Shown here: one piece after another, positions 1 to 8,579 of the stretch | Numbering within the stretch: position 1 is the first letter of the stretch | How the letters are laid out: every line of letters starts with the position of its first letter | Assembly (NCBI GenBank): GCA_019828595.1 | Contig: JAHQRK010000010.1 | Location: 310,001-374,000 of the forward strand | Source: Aphanomyces cochlioides | Taxonomy: Eukaryota; Oomycota; Saprolegniomycetes; Saprolegniales; Verrucalvaceae | Direction: 5' to 3' | Length of the DNA: 64,000 nucleotides | Position numbers and translations under genes: made by a program | Notes under the pieces: generated by a model | The model's database searches: none | Told to the model about the DNA's origin: nothing | What the model saw: only the letters and a program-made list of their open reading frames with translations

Positions 1-1231
1 GATGCATTTGACCATGGCTGTCACCTCATACGCCGTGTTGTCCGATGTGTCACTGGCGGCATCGTCGCCTCCGTTTGCTTTTGCAATCGCAGGCAACGGA
101 TGATTCATCCGTGGCTTGTCGTCGTCTTTCTTATGGCGGTGCTTGGCAATGCTCGGAATACTGTTTGTAGAGATACCAGGTTGCCTGCAGCCACGAGTCA
201 TGAAGTCCATCATCCATCAGTAAAATCTCGTACAATTCTTGTGCTTCTTCTAGCTCACGAATTTCTTTGAAGTATTCATGCCGAAGAGCCTCCCTTGCAT
301 TCATCCGTTTGCTTGGATCATAAACGAGCATCTTGCACATCAAGTCTATTGCTTCTGGCGGCGCATGTGGAATCAACTTGGCTACAAGATGACAACACTG
401 GAGTAAGCTCGAACCAGCTCATGACGTACCAATGCTTGTGCCTTCTTCAGGGCTAAAGTTGAAGTCTATATGGGCAGCACCTTTGCGACGAAAGATATCG
501 AGGACTTCAGCACACGGCGTGCCGAGGATTTTGTGAATGCGGTGAATCTGGTCAAGTTCATTCGACCCAGGGAAGAGCGGATACAAGCTCGTGATTTCAA
601 AGAAGACACAGCCGACGCCCCAGAGATCCATCTCCGGACCATAATAGCCGTCGGTGAGAAGACACTCGGGTGCGCGGTACCACCTCGTACTGATGTATTC
701 TGTGTAAGGTTGCTTTGAGTAGATGCCACGACACGAGCCAAAGTCGGCGAGTTTGAGGAACTCTTGGTTCTCCACGAGAATGTTTTCAGGCTTGATGTCA
801 CGGTGGAAGATGCCTTTGTTGTGCATGTGGTCGAGCGATTTCACGAGCTGGTACATGAGCGACCGAATGAGTTCAGGGTTGAGGTAGGTCCGTCGGCCAC
901 GGATCATTTCGTACAGATTGGCATCCATGAGCTCAAACACCAGCGCGAGACGCCCTATACAAGACATGCAGTCAGTCGAGACGTTCCAACACGGAGAGGA
1001 GGAACCAGAGGGTTGATCGTACAACACTTCTTCAAGCTTGATAATGTGCGGATGCGGCGACAAGCGACGCAGGGCTTGAATTTCGCGCAGATTATTCACC
1101 TGATCAATGCTCTCGAAGTGATTCTTCATGCACTTGATCGCATGAAACTTGTTGTCCTTGACATTCTGCGCCTTGAGCACTTCGGAAAACGTACCCTCGC
1201 CCTTCTTGGACACGAGCCGGTACTTGCGCAT
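1..1231 (-). CDS. MOK: MOK/RCK-family (MAPK-like) protein kinase, partial
   Basis: CMGC-group Ser/Thr kinase of the MAK/ICK/MOK (RCK) branch; known relatives act in ciliary length control and MAPK-like signalling. After splicing, the protein shows a Gly-rich loop GEGTFSE (residues 11-17), Lys33, HRDIKPEN (126-133), DFGSC (146-150) and a T-E-Y activation loop (160-162) followed by STRWYRAPE. The run SIDQVNNLREIQALRRL is very close to MOK. Start is ATG at 1231. Exons 1006-1231, 430-954, 234-381 and 1-184, separated by introns of 51, 48 and 49 bp. An open frame ends at 131, but splicing 185-233 joins EEAQEL to a disordered Lys/Asp-rich tail that stays open to position 1, so the C-terminus lies outside the window. 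Intron 955-1005 is a multiple of three with no stop. Divergent from Bax inhibitor-1. Confidence 0.9.
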
Positions 1232-1846
1232 CCCCCGTCGCTTCTATTTTAAGCCTAGCCAGGCAGCACACCCCATGTGAAACGGAAACAAACCTCGAGA
1301 CAGTTTCACACGCGCCACGACAAACAGGCAACCCGATCAAGACGCCAACTAGATAAAACCTTGGCGCCTCTATCACCAAGCCGAGCAGGCTGCAGCGCAG
1401 TGGAGCCACCCAGTTCTCCCCTGCTCGCTCGTGTGGCTTCCTGTCGACATGACAACATCCTGTCGTCAATCGTACCTCAAGTAAAACACTCGGACAATGG
1501 AGATGCACCACGCCATAGAGATCATTGTGCAGTAGAGCTACCGCTGATTCCTACCGCCTACTTTGCATGGGCGACGGAGCGGTGCTTCGCTCTCGAATCG
1601 AGTCTAGAAGTTTCGACGGGAACATGCCACGTCATGGACCTCTTGCTGGTTGTCGCACTTCAACATCAGAGCTGGCCAATCAAAGGGAAGGATCCTAGCT
1701 GACTAAATCTTTCACTTGGTTTCAGTATTGAAGTACTTGAAAATGATGGTCATTCACCAACATTCTTTTAGACGGGATATTTATATACCGCACTATTTTG
1801 GTTTATTGTCCTGTCGTCATTTGGCAAAAAGAATTATCACCGCAAG
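1232..1846. promoter_or_regulatory. bidirectional intergenic region, MOK / BI-1
   Basis: 615 bp between two divergent starts. An AT-rich stretch with a TATA-like ATATTTATATACC lies around 1778-1790, about 60 bp before the BI-1 ATG. Open frames in this stretch have no recognisable protein and no splice structure, so I treat it as promoter/5' UTR. No RNA gene seen. Confidence 0.45.
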
Positions 1847-2622
1847 ATGGATGCGTTCATGAATCACTTTACGACAAAGTCGTTCGACTTTGCCGCGCTC
1901 CTCAAGACCAACGACATCAGCGCATCTGTGCAGAAACATTTGGCCAAGGTATACACAACGCTTACGATCACCGTGCTCGTCGCTGCAGCCGGCGTCCTCG
2001 CTGACATGATGTTTGATCTCGTCGGGATCATTTCGTCGGTTGCATCGTTTGCGCTTGTAATCGCACTCGCCGTCATGGATACGCGAGATGTCACGAAACG
2101 ACTCAATGTATTGATGGGTATTGCATTCACGACGGGTGTGAACCTTGGCCCTCTCATCTCACTTGCTTTGGACGTGCACCCCATGATTGTCGTGTCGGCA
2201 TTGTAAGTTCCCGCACTTTCTATTCTCCCATTTCTAACTGATCTTTTGTTTGTAGTCTCGGCACGGCTGTCGTGTTTGCATGCTTTACCGGAAGCGCCAT
2301 GCTCGAAAAGCGTCGCAGTTATTTCTACCTCTACGCTGCGATTTCGTCAGGCGTGTTGTGCTTGTCTTTGTTGCAACTCATCAATATTTTCGTCAAGTCC
2401 CATGCCATGTACACGATGGAATTGTACATGGGGCTGCTCATCTTCTGCGGCTACGTGCTCGTGGACACGCAAATGATCATTGAAAAAGCAAGCCTTGGCG
2501 ACCGCGACTTTGTATCGCACACACTGGAGCTCTTCCTCGACTTTGTGTCGTTGTTTGTCCGCGTACTGCTCATCCTCCTCGAGAAAGCCAAAGACGACAA
2601 AGATCGAGAAGACAAGGATTAA
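1847..2622 (+). CDS. TMBIM6: Bax inhibitor-1 (TMBIM6-like) membrane protein
   Basis: Multi-pass ER membrane protein of the BI-1/TMBIM family, known to dampen ER-calcium-linked cell death. Two exons, 1847-2202 and 2256-2622, around a 53-bp intron (GTAAGT...TTGTAG) give 240 residues, the family's usual length. Family marks in order: hydrophobic segments from about residue 38, FLGTAVVFACFTGSAM where animal BI-1 has FMGTAMIFTCFT, RRSYFYLYA, then YVLVDTQMIIEKASLGDRDFVSHTLELFLDFVSLFVR, matching the conserved D-T-Q-x-I-I-E-K and LFLDF signatures. The charged Lys/Asp tail (KAKDDKDREDKD) is the usual cytosolic end. The ATG follows an A-rich context, and this frame is closed upstream. It ends 17 bp before the stop of the convergent minus-strand gene. 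Confidence 0.95.
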
Positions 2623-2639
2623 AAACAACGGGGACAATA

Positions 2640-4540
2640 TTACACAGCTGGTGCTTTTCGTTTCTTGGCGACATCTCGCTCATAGTAGTCTGTGTACTTT
2701 CGCCTTGGAAAATACGTCGCAGGGTAGCTCAGTTGGACATCCAAGTTGGCATCCACGGGGGGACAAATCGGGTCAAAGTTGGCTTGTTCCATCTCGCTGA
2801 CGATCATAATTCGGTCTGTCTCTGGCTCATATACGACACTCCGCGTATACCGGATTCGTGTAAATGTCGGTTTCATGGGCCACATGTAAGTCTGAACCGC
2901 TATGTGGTTTCTTTCACGCCAGGCGGTGTAGGCAATGACCGTGCGGCCATTCGTTCCTACGTGTGCTGAAATGCCCATGTGGCCAGGCGACGGACGCAGT
3001 GGTTTGCCTGACAAATGGTATGTTGTCCACGCGGGAATGAGGCTGTCAGCCAAGTAAATCTACAATGACACATTTCAGTTTGCAGCTTTCTCTCAGTATA
3101 GCACGACGTACATGAAGGTCGTCGTCATCCAAGACGAATTCGAAGTGCTCCGTGATGCGGTACGCATATTCCCGCATCATGAAGAGCGGAATGTCTGGTC
3201 GATTACAATCAGAGCGGCGCCATTTTCCATTGAATCCCTTGGCTCGACTCTGAATGGAAGGAGGCGGCGACCGCTGCTGCAGCGATTGCTGAAACTTGAG
3301 TCGCAACTGTGCGACAAACGCGACAAAGTACGGCGGTTCTTGCTGATGCATTGTCGATGATGTCGAGCCCGTCGTTGCAAATCCAAGACCTTCAAATGCT
3401 TCTTCGTCCGCGACGAAGCATTCCTCTGGTAAGCTCACGCGCAGAAAGCGAACGAGTTGCTCGACGCAAACGACAGGCGACGTCCCGCCAGGATAAAAGA
3501 CCGCCTTGTTGACATGCGTGAAGACTTGAGATTCCATCAGCTCGATAAAGCCGCCGAACGCTTTGTTGAGCTTGGACGCGCTCGAGACGCATGAAGCGAG
3601 CGCTGCCAGAACGCTTTGTATCTTTCGTACAAAGTCCGCAGCGAGGACGCCTTCAACGAGATCAACCAAAAGGGTGATCGCTGTCGCTGCTGCCTCTTCA
3701 TTCAGTGGGTGCAAGTTCGGGAAGAGCGTGAAGTCGGCACCATTGCTGGAAATATCCCACGTGAGCGATGACAACACAATGCCATGCGGCGTGCGCACAA
3801 ATTCGCCAATCTTCATCAGCACGGTTTGTATCACCGCGAGATTCGTCGCACGAGCCATGTAGCTCTTGCGGTCGTCTGTGATTTTGTCGAGGTCAACGAG
3901 CGACAACATGGTAGGCGCGACGGTCTGAGCTTCTTTTCGGATCTGTCGGCTCGATACAAGACGGAATGGCGTCGATGCCATCTGCGCGATACATTCGATC
4001 GTGTCGTTCTCAAGCGAAACGCGCTTGAAGAAATAGACCTAGCGACAAGTAAAACACAAGCAAATAGACAATGACGTACCCGAAAGACATGAGTCGCGTC
4101 TGTTGAAAAACGATTCGACACGTAGCCGTAATGCCACGAGATTCGATTCTCATTTAGCTCGAAGAGTTTCATCGACTCGTCTTTTGAGAGCTCTGTGCCT
4201 TGTATCCATGACGCCAATGGATTATTCTTCGTTTTGATCACGGTGCGGAAATCGCGCAGTCGACGCACATCGCCGACTCGGATAACATCGTCGATAGATT
4301 TGTCCATTTGTGGTCCCGACGACGACGCGTGTTCCAGCTCAAACCGTCCAAACACGTATTCACACGATGCATCTGCGCATGCTACAGTCAAAGACGAGCC
4401 GCAGTAGGATCTTGACTTGTGTCCTTGACAACAATGGGGAAAACATCTCAAATTCTATGAAGATATCACGTCAAAACGAGTCCAGATTGCGACACGAGAG
4501 ACCTTGTGACCTGTAGCTTTGTTGTTCCTATAAGATCCAT
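2640..4540 (-). CDS. hypothetical protein, 583 aa, four exons
   Basis: I do not recognise a named family. Reconstructed exons are 4511-4540, 4080-4454, 3112-4038 and 2640-3059, with introns of 56, 41 and 52 bp, all phase 0 with GT..AG ends. The first exon is only ten codons (MDLIGTTKLQ) and is supported because it joins in frame to the otherwise ATG-less second exon. The product is soluble-looking, with a Cys/His-rich N-terminal stretch (CFPHCC...C, about residues 14-35), a long helical middle, and a C-terminal half rich in beta-type residues ending in a basic KKRKAPAV. The layout (N-terminal Cys-rich patch, then a START-like WHYGYV...FKR region) resembles lineage-specific oomycete START-like proteins, but that is a guess. 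Convergent with BI-1. Confidence 0.75.
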
Positions 4541-5504
4541 CAAAGTTTAGCACTAGAGCGTGAACGAGATGTACCGAATGTACTGTGAGCAAAAGAGTTC
4601 TTCGTTGCATTCCGTATGAAGGAAACGGACAACCGCCGCATCCTTCTTATGCATGGGCGGCGTAGGAGGAAGCGCTTCGCTTCCAGGCATGAGACAAGTG
4701 GATAATCTCTACAAATAGACGCGTCAGAGACCGCTAGAAGCCGCAAGAAGGCCGACTTGGTGCAATCAAGTGCCGCGACGCCTGCCGTCGTCGTCTTTGT
4801 CGTATCGAATTCTATTACGATTCAAACTGATGGGGTAAACAGCGACAAACATTCAAACCTACAAAATTTAGGGACCAATCAAATCACTGAATTTATGAGT
4901 TCCGGCTTTGATTGGTCAAAAAAATCGTACGAGGCAAATCTCCCAAATGTTACGTTGCGAGAGCCCAACCATAATCGGCACAATGTTGTGGGTGCGAGCA
5001 GCAGATGGAACGCGCGAGCTTGGAGCGCTTTGCAGCCAGTAATCAAGCCCAGCAGATCATGATTGAAGCCGTGTCCATGAGGGAACTCGGGGATTGTGTC
5101 GAGGATGTTTCAGATCGAAAAACCAATTAAATTGCAAGATTTTACCGATATAAGATCTGATTGGCTAAAAATATGCGCAGGTTCCAAGCTGGAGCAGCAC
5201 GAGCTTGGCGAGCCACGACCTGCTTCGCGCATGGCGATCAATTGGTGGTGACGTTGACAGATGGATGAGACAATGAGTGGACGCCATACGACCCAGCTTT
5301 GGCTATGCAGCTCGGTTGGAGCAGAACCACCAAAAGAGTAGAAAACAACCGAGAAGGTGCGTTGTCTATTCTATCCAAGTCTCATTACTCGACAATCACA
5401 ATCGATTCGCCTGTTTTTTGATGCATTCGAGGAAGGGGCTGAAATTTCGAGGATGATTGAGAAGCAGGTGCATGGCAATCTTGTGGACAAGGTATACAAT
5501 TGAT
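4541..5504. other. intergenic region with clustered CCAAT boxes
   Basis: No convincing gene in these 964 bp. Several CCAAT/ATTGG boxes occur on both strands: ACCAATCAAAT near 4872, GATTGGTC near 4910, ACCAATTAAAT near 5122, TGATTGGCTA near 5158 and CAATTGGTGG near 5239. Open frames here lack recognisable content. The right part is the 3' flank of the FoP-like gene. Confidence 0.4.
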
Positions 5505-5879
5505 CTACTCGCTTGCAGCGGCGGCTTCTGTTTCCTTGGCGGCGTCGGTCGTCTCCGCATCTTTGTTATCGTCTTTCGTCGATTCATCTGCCGTCGATTC
5601 ACCCTTCTTCTTCCAGTAGTCGTCCATGTCGCCATCTAGCTTTTTCTGCGCATGCTCAGAGCTCTTTCCCCAGTAGCTGTCCATTTCGGCATCCAAATCT
5701 TCGGCCGTCTTAGGCTTCTTCTTTTCGCGGCCTTTGCCCTTGCCAGCGCCACCTCGCCTGCCACCGTTTCGCTGTCCCCCTCGGCCTTTACCTTTGTTGT
5801 CATTTCCGCCCTTCGAATATGGTGCACTATCGTTAGAAGCTTGCTTGTTCTTGCGATCTCGCTGTGGATTGCGGGCCAT
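5505..5879 (-). CDS. small basic RG-rich protein with FoP/CHTOP-type duplicated motif
   Basis: A 124-residue single-exon protein. The N-terminal half is Lys/Arg/Gly-rich (GKGRGGQRNGGRRGG), as in RNA-binding RGG tails. At about residues 58-90 there are two copies of a short motif, LDAEMDSYW and LDGDMDDYW, the arrangement of the C-terminal duplication domain of Friend-of-PRMT1/CHTOP and close to the UAP56-binding motif of ALYREF-type mRNA export adaptors. An acidic Glu/Ala/Thr tail follows. A role in mRNA export is inferred from that motif only. The ATG at 5879 is the first in frame. It shares a 176-bp divergent promoter with the LACTB2-like gene. Confidence 0.75.
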   Translation of the reverse strand: MARNPQRDRKNKQASNDSAPYSKGGNDNKGKGRGGQRNGGRRGGAGKGKGREKKKPKTAEDLDAEMDSYWGKSSEHAQKKLDGDMDDYWKKKGESTADESTKDDNKDAETTDAAKETEAAAASE

Positions 5880-6055
5880 CTTGGGTCGTCTGGTGTTTCA
5901 AATCTGCTGACCGCACATCCTTCAGGTTCGAATTTTGACTGGCATTATCCGGATAACTTGAATTATCCGGAACAATCCAACCGGACCAAATCGCTTATCC
6001 GTATCCCGCATTCGGATAATCCTGATCGTCCGGATATCGCGTATCATTCGAAGAA
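5880..6055. promoter_or_regulatory. bidirectional promoter with TTATCCGGATAA palindromes
   Basis: 176 bp between the ATGs of the FoP-like gene (minus) and LACTB2-like gene (plus). A perfect 12-bp palindrome TTATCCGGATAA sits at 5945-5956. Related half or whole sites follow at about 5963 (ATTATCCGGA), 5993 (CTTATCCG), 6011 (TTCGGATAA) and 6029 (GTCCGGATA). The same core occurs upstream of USP32 and GH16 copy A. Confidence 0.55.
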
Positions 6056-7123
6056 ATGTTCTCGGAGGTTCCAGTGTCAACGGCGGTCGGAGCGGCGGGC
6101 CTTGCGCTTCTTCTGCTTTATCAAAGTTCCTTGCTATCAGCGGCAGCGAAAGTAGATGTTGTTGTTCGATTTCGATCGCTTCTCTCCTCGTGGTTGGTGA
6201 ATCTGTCGGGCACGTCAAGTTCTCTTTCCAAGTTGAACGTCGTCGAACAAGTCGCGCCAAATGTGATCCGGGTTCTCGGATTAAACCCAGGACGCATGAC
6301 TCTTCAAGGCACCAATACGTATATCGTTGGTACAGGCAAGCAGCGTATTCTGATAGACACTGGGGATGGCTCGGCGGCGTACATGGACCTTCTCCTCACT
6401 ACTTTGAAAAAATATGACGTGGATGGCCTTTCTGACATCCTCCTCACTCATGGTCATTTTGACCACGTCGGAGGATGTTGGTCCTTGCAAAAAGCATTTC
6501 CCAATGCGCGTATTTGGAAGCTGCTCACGTACACGGACGACGAGACACCTTGTGAATGCTCAGCGCACGTCTCGAACACGTTTTGCCAAGATCAATTTCA
6601 CATGCACGATCTGCGCTCACTGAGTCAATCCGGTGAATCACTGAAGACCGAAGGCGCAGCTATTCGCGTTTTACTCACACCAGGACATACCAACGACCAC
6701 GTGTGCTTCCTCCTCGAACGTGACCAAGCGATCTTTACCGGCGATTGCATCCTCGGCGAAGGCACCTGCACTTTTCAAAATCTCTCCGAGTACATGGCGT
6801 CATTGGAGTCACTTAAAAGCCACCAACCCGTTCGATTATACCCTGGCCACGGCCCCGTCATTGACAAAGCTGGGGAAACAATCGACACGTACATTAACCA
6901 CCGCATGAAGCGTGAAGCTGAGATTGTTGCTCTTTTGGAAAAGTCGCCATCCCTCACATCCGCCGAAATTGTCACTCAGTTGTATCCAGCCTTGGCATTT
7001 GCCCTGACGTTTCCAGCGAAGCGCAACGTGGAACTGCATCTCAAGAAGCTCATCACCGAAAAACGAGTGGTCAAGACACCAGCGCTACTGTCGGCGCCTC
7101 GATACAATCTCCAAAGTCAGTAA
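6056..7123 (+). CDS. LACTB2: LACTB2-like metallo-beta-lactamase-fold hydrolase with N-terminal anchor
   Basis: An intronless 355-residue member of the metallo-beta-lactamase fold, closest to LACTB2, which in animals is a mitochondrial endoribonuclease. Motifs: NPGRMTLQGTNTYIVGTG (start of the domain, about residue 77), the zinc motif THGHFDHVGG, TPGHTNDHVCFLLE, FTGDCILGEGT and YPGHGPVI, all in family order. A helical C-terminal winged-helix-like part ends NVELHLKKLITEKRVVKT, as in LACTB2. Unlike the animal protein it has about 65 extra N-terminal residues beginning with a hydrophobic segment (AAGLALLLLYQSSLL), so it is probably membrane-anchored or organelle-targeted. It ends 20 bp from the convergent WRKY19-like gene. 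Confidence 0.9.
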   Translation: MFSEVPVSTAVGAAGLALLLLYQSSLLSAAAKVDVVVRFRSLLSSWLVNLSGTSSSLSKLNVVEQVAPNVIRVLGLNPGRMTLQGTNTYIVGTGKQRILIDTGDGSAAYMDLLLTTLKKYDVDGLSDILLTHGHFDHVGGCWSLQKAFPNARIWKLLTYTDDETPCECSAHVSNTFCQDQFHMHDLRSLSQSGESLKTEGAAIRVLLTPGHTNDHVCFLLERDQAIFTGDCILGEGTCTFQNLSEYMASLESLKSHQPVRLYPGHGPVIDKAGETIDTYINHRMKREAEIVALLEKSPSLTSAEIVTQLYPALAFALTFPAKRNVELHLKKLITEKRVVKTPALLSAPRYNLQSQ

Positions 7124-7143
7124 AGCAATGATTTTTATGCACA

Positions 7144-7953
7144 TTACACGGTTACCTCTTCCATCGAAGATTCATCGGGGAGGATGTCATCCAACAAAGC
7201 CATCAAGTCCGAATGATGGCCTACACGAAGATGGGTTGTGCAGAGCCCTTGGGCTTTTCGCAACCGCTTGCATCCAGTGGCGGTACATTCCATGTCTCGG
7301 CGGTGGCTTTCGCAATAGCCGCCTCCACGGTCTTTGCGACCACAGCCAGAAGGGTGTCGACAGAGGTGAAATCCGCCATGCGCTGCACAGAGACCAAGGC
7401 GCTGCGCACCTTTGGTGCACTCAGGTACACTGCATCGCTTACCGCCTCCATGCAATCGGCATCGTCCATGCGTCTGGCTGCTCTTCTGACATCCTTGAAC
7501 TTGGCATCGAGAACCACCGCCGTGGGCTTTGCAGTAACCCCCAACTTGGGCTGCTTTTACACATCCCTCATGGAGGCAACTACGGCCGCCTCCGTGGCTC
7601 ACACAAAAGTCACGTCCAACGGCTGAGTTGGTGCAACCGGAGACCACACAGAGGCGACCACCACCATGACGTTTGCATACTCCACGGGAGCGAACGCGCT
7701 GGGCACAGCCTTCGACTGAACATTTCGGCCGACGTGTTTTCTTTGCCGAAAGCTGGGGGGAGATGCGAGGAGTCTCGACTGCTGCGGGCTTCTCCAACTT
7801 CATGTCCAAAACAAACGGTGGCAATTCATGCCAAAGTTTGTCAGACGACGGCGAACTGCAATTCATTGGCGATGGAGGATCGCAGCAAGGTCGAAAGCAA
7901 GGGCGAGCACAGGCTACACCCAATGCTGGAAGGGTTTCATTGCTTACTTGCAT
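7144..7953 (-). CDS. WRKY19-like zinc-finger repeat protein
   Basis: Contains seven tandem repeats of about 24 residues with the pattern C-x4-5-C-x8-9-G-x-C-x2-H-G-G, for example CSVEGCAQRVRSRGVCKRHGG and CQVQGCQKSSQTHGRCRLHGG, spanning roughly residues 80-250. These Cys/His repeats are the hallmark of oomycete proteins usually named WRKY transcription factor 19-like or zinc-finger proteins; there is no plant WRKY domain. The last repeat lacks the HGG end (CESHRRDME spacer). The C-terminus is acidic (LLDDILPDESSMEE). The start is uncertain: the ATG at 7953 is followed at once by a GTAAGC that could be a splice donor, so the first 30 residues may not be coding. The function as a DNA- or protein-binding factor is inferred. 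Confidence 0.8.
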   Translation of the reverse strand: MQVSNETLPALGVACARPCFRPCCDPPSPMNCSSPSSDKLWHELPPFVLDMKLEKPAAVETPRISPQLSAKKTRRPKCSVEGCAQRVRSRGVCKRHGGGRLCVVSGCTNSAVGRDFCVSHGGGRSCLHEGCVKAAQVGGYCKAHGGGSRCQVQGCQKSSQTHGRCRLHGGGKRCSVPECTKGAQRLGLCAAHGGFHLCRHPSGCGRKDRGGGYCESHRRDMECTATGCKRLRKAQGLCTTHLRVGHHSDLMALLDDILPDESSMEEVTV

Positions 7954-8043
7954 TCGAAAAGGCGAAATGCAGCGCGAAGCGAGCGAGACGAAGATGTAGA
8001 AAGCATGAAGGACGAATGTACACGAGTGGCAAACTTTACATAG

Positions 8044-8430
8044 TTAAATCTTGGTGGGTTTCCGCAGAAAATGCCGCTGTTCCTTGGGATCAATGGCAAA
8101 CTTGAGGCGCTTAGTCGCCTTGCCGACAAATGTACACGACGCCGCCGATGTATCGCCCTTGAGCTGCATGTCGTAGTATAAATCTGTGCCGATGGCTTCT
8201 TCGTACTTCCCATACAAAACATACTCGCCGATGCGTAAAATTGGCTGGTCGCTCTCGAGGTTTTCAATCTCGAGCGTCTCGTGCTTGTCCAAGATAGGAT
8301 AATCGGCAAAATCGGTCAGTTCGACTGAAATGTACACAGAATCATGGTCTTCTGCTGGCGATTCTTCTTCTTTTTCCTCTTCCTTGCGCGTTTCGCCGTT
8401 CGCGTCGCAAAGACTGCGCTTTCGGCTCAT
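8044..8430 (-). CDS. GTF3C6: TFIIIC subunit 6, tau55-related domain
   Basis: A 128-residue protein matching the small tau55/GTF3C6 subunit of RNA polymerase III factor TFIIIC, which binds internal promoters of tRNA genes. The run VYISVELTDFADYPILDKHETLEIENLESDQPILRIGEYVLYGKYEEAIGTDLYY (split here by context) lines up with human GTF3C6 LVLVELSG...LGIDTERPILQVDSCVFAGEYEDTLGTCVIF. The N-terminus is basic then acidic, as in relatives. Start chosen at the ATG at 8430 (MSRKRSLCD); an upstream in-frame ATG at 8475 would add 15 poorly conserved residues lying inside the GTAC-rich promoter. Confidence 0.85.
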   Translation of the reverse strand: MSRKRSLCDANGETRKEEEKEEESPAEDHDSVYISVELTDFADYPILDKHETLEIENLESDQPILRIGEYVLYGKYEEAIGTDLYYDMQLKGDTSAASCTFVGKATKRLKFAIDPKEQRHFLRKPTKI

Positions 8431-8579
8431 GGTAACACGATTTGAATTAATCGTACATCGATAGTACATAGACATACGAGAATACAGTACATAAACTTAC
8501 GTTCAAAGTACATTTAATTTCCGATCGCACTGTACATTGTACGTCATGTACATGTACTTGTACAAAGAGAGTACGTTCA
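8431..8579 (-). promoter_or_regulatory. GTAC-rich promoter of the TFIIIC subunit gene
   Basis: About ten GTAC tetramers fall between roughly 8450 and 8575, including several TGTACA palindromes (around 8530, 8545 and 8557), spaced about 6-23 bp apart. This is the whole gap between the 3' end of the CAMSAP-like gene and the start of the TFIIIC gene. Confidence 0.5.

Noticed and set aside
1277..1702. 141-residue plus-strand frame between MOK and BI-1
   Set aside because: No family match, and its composition looks random.
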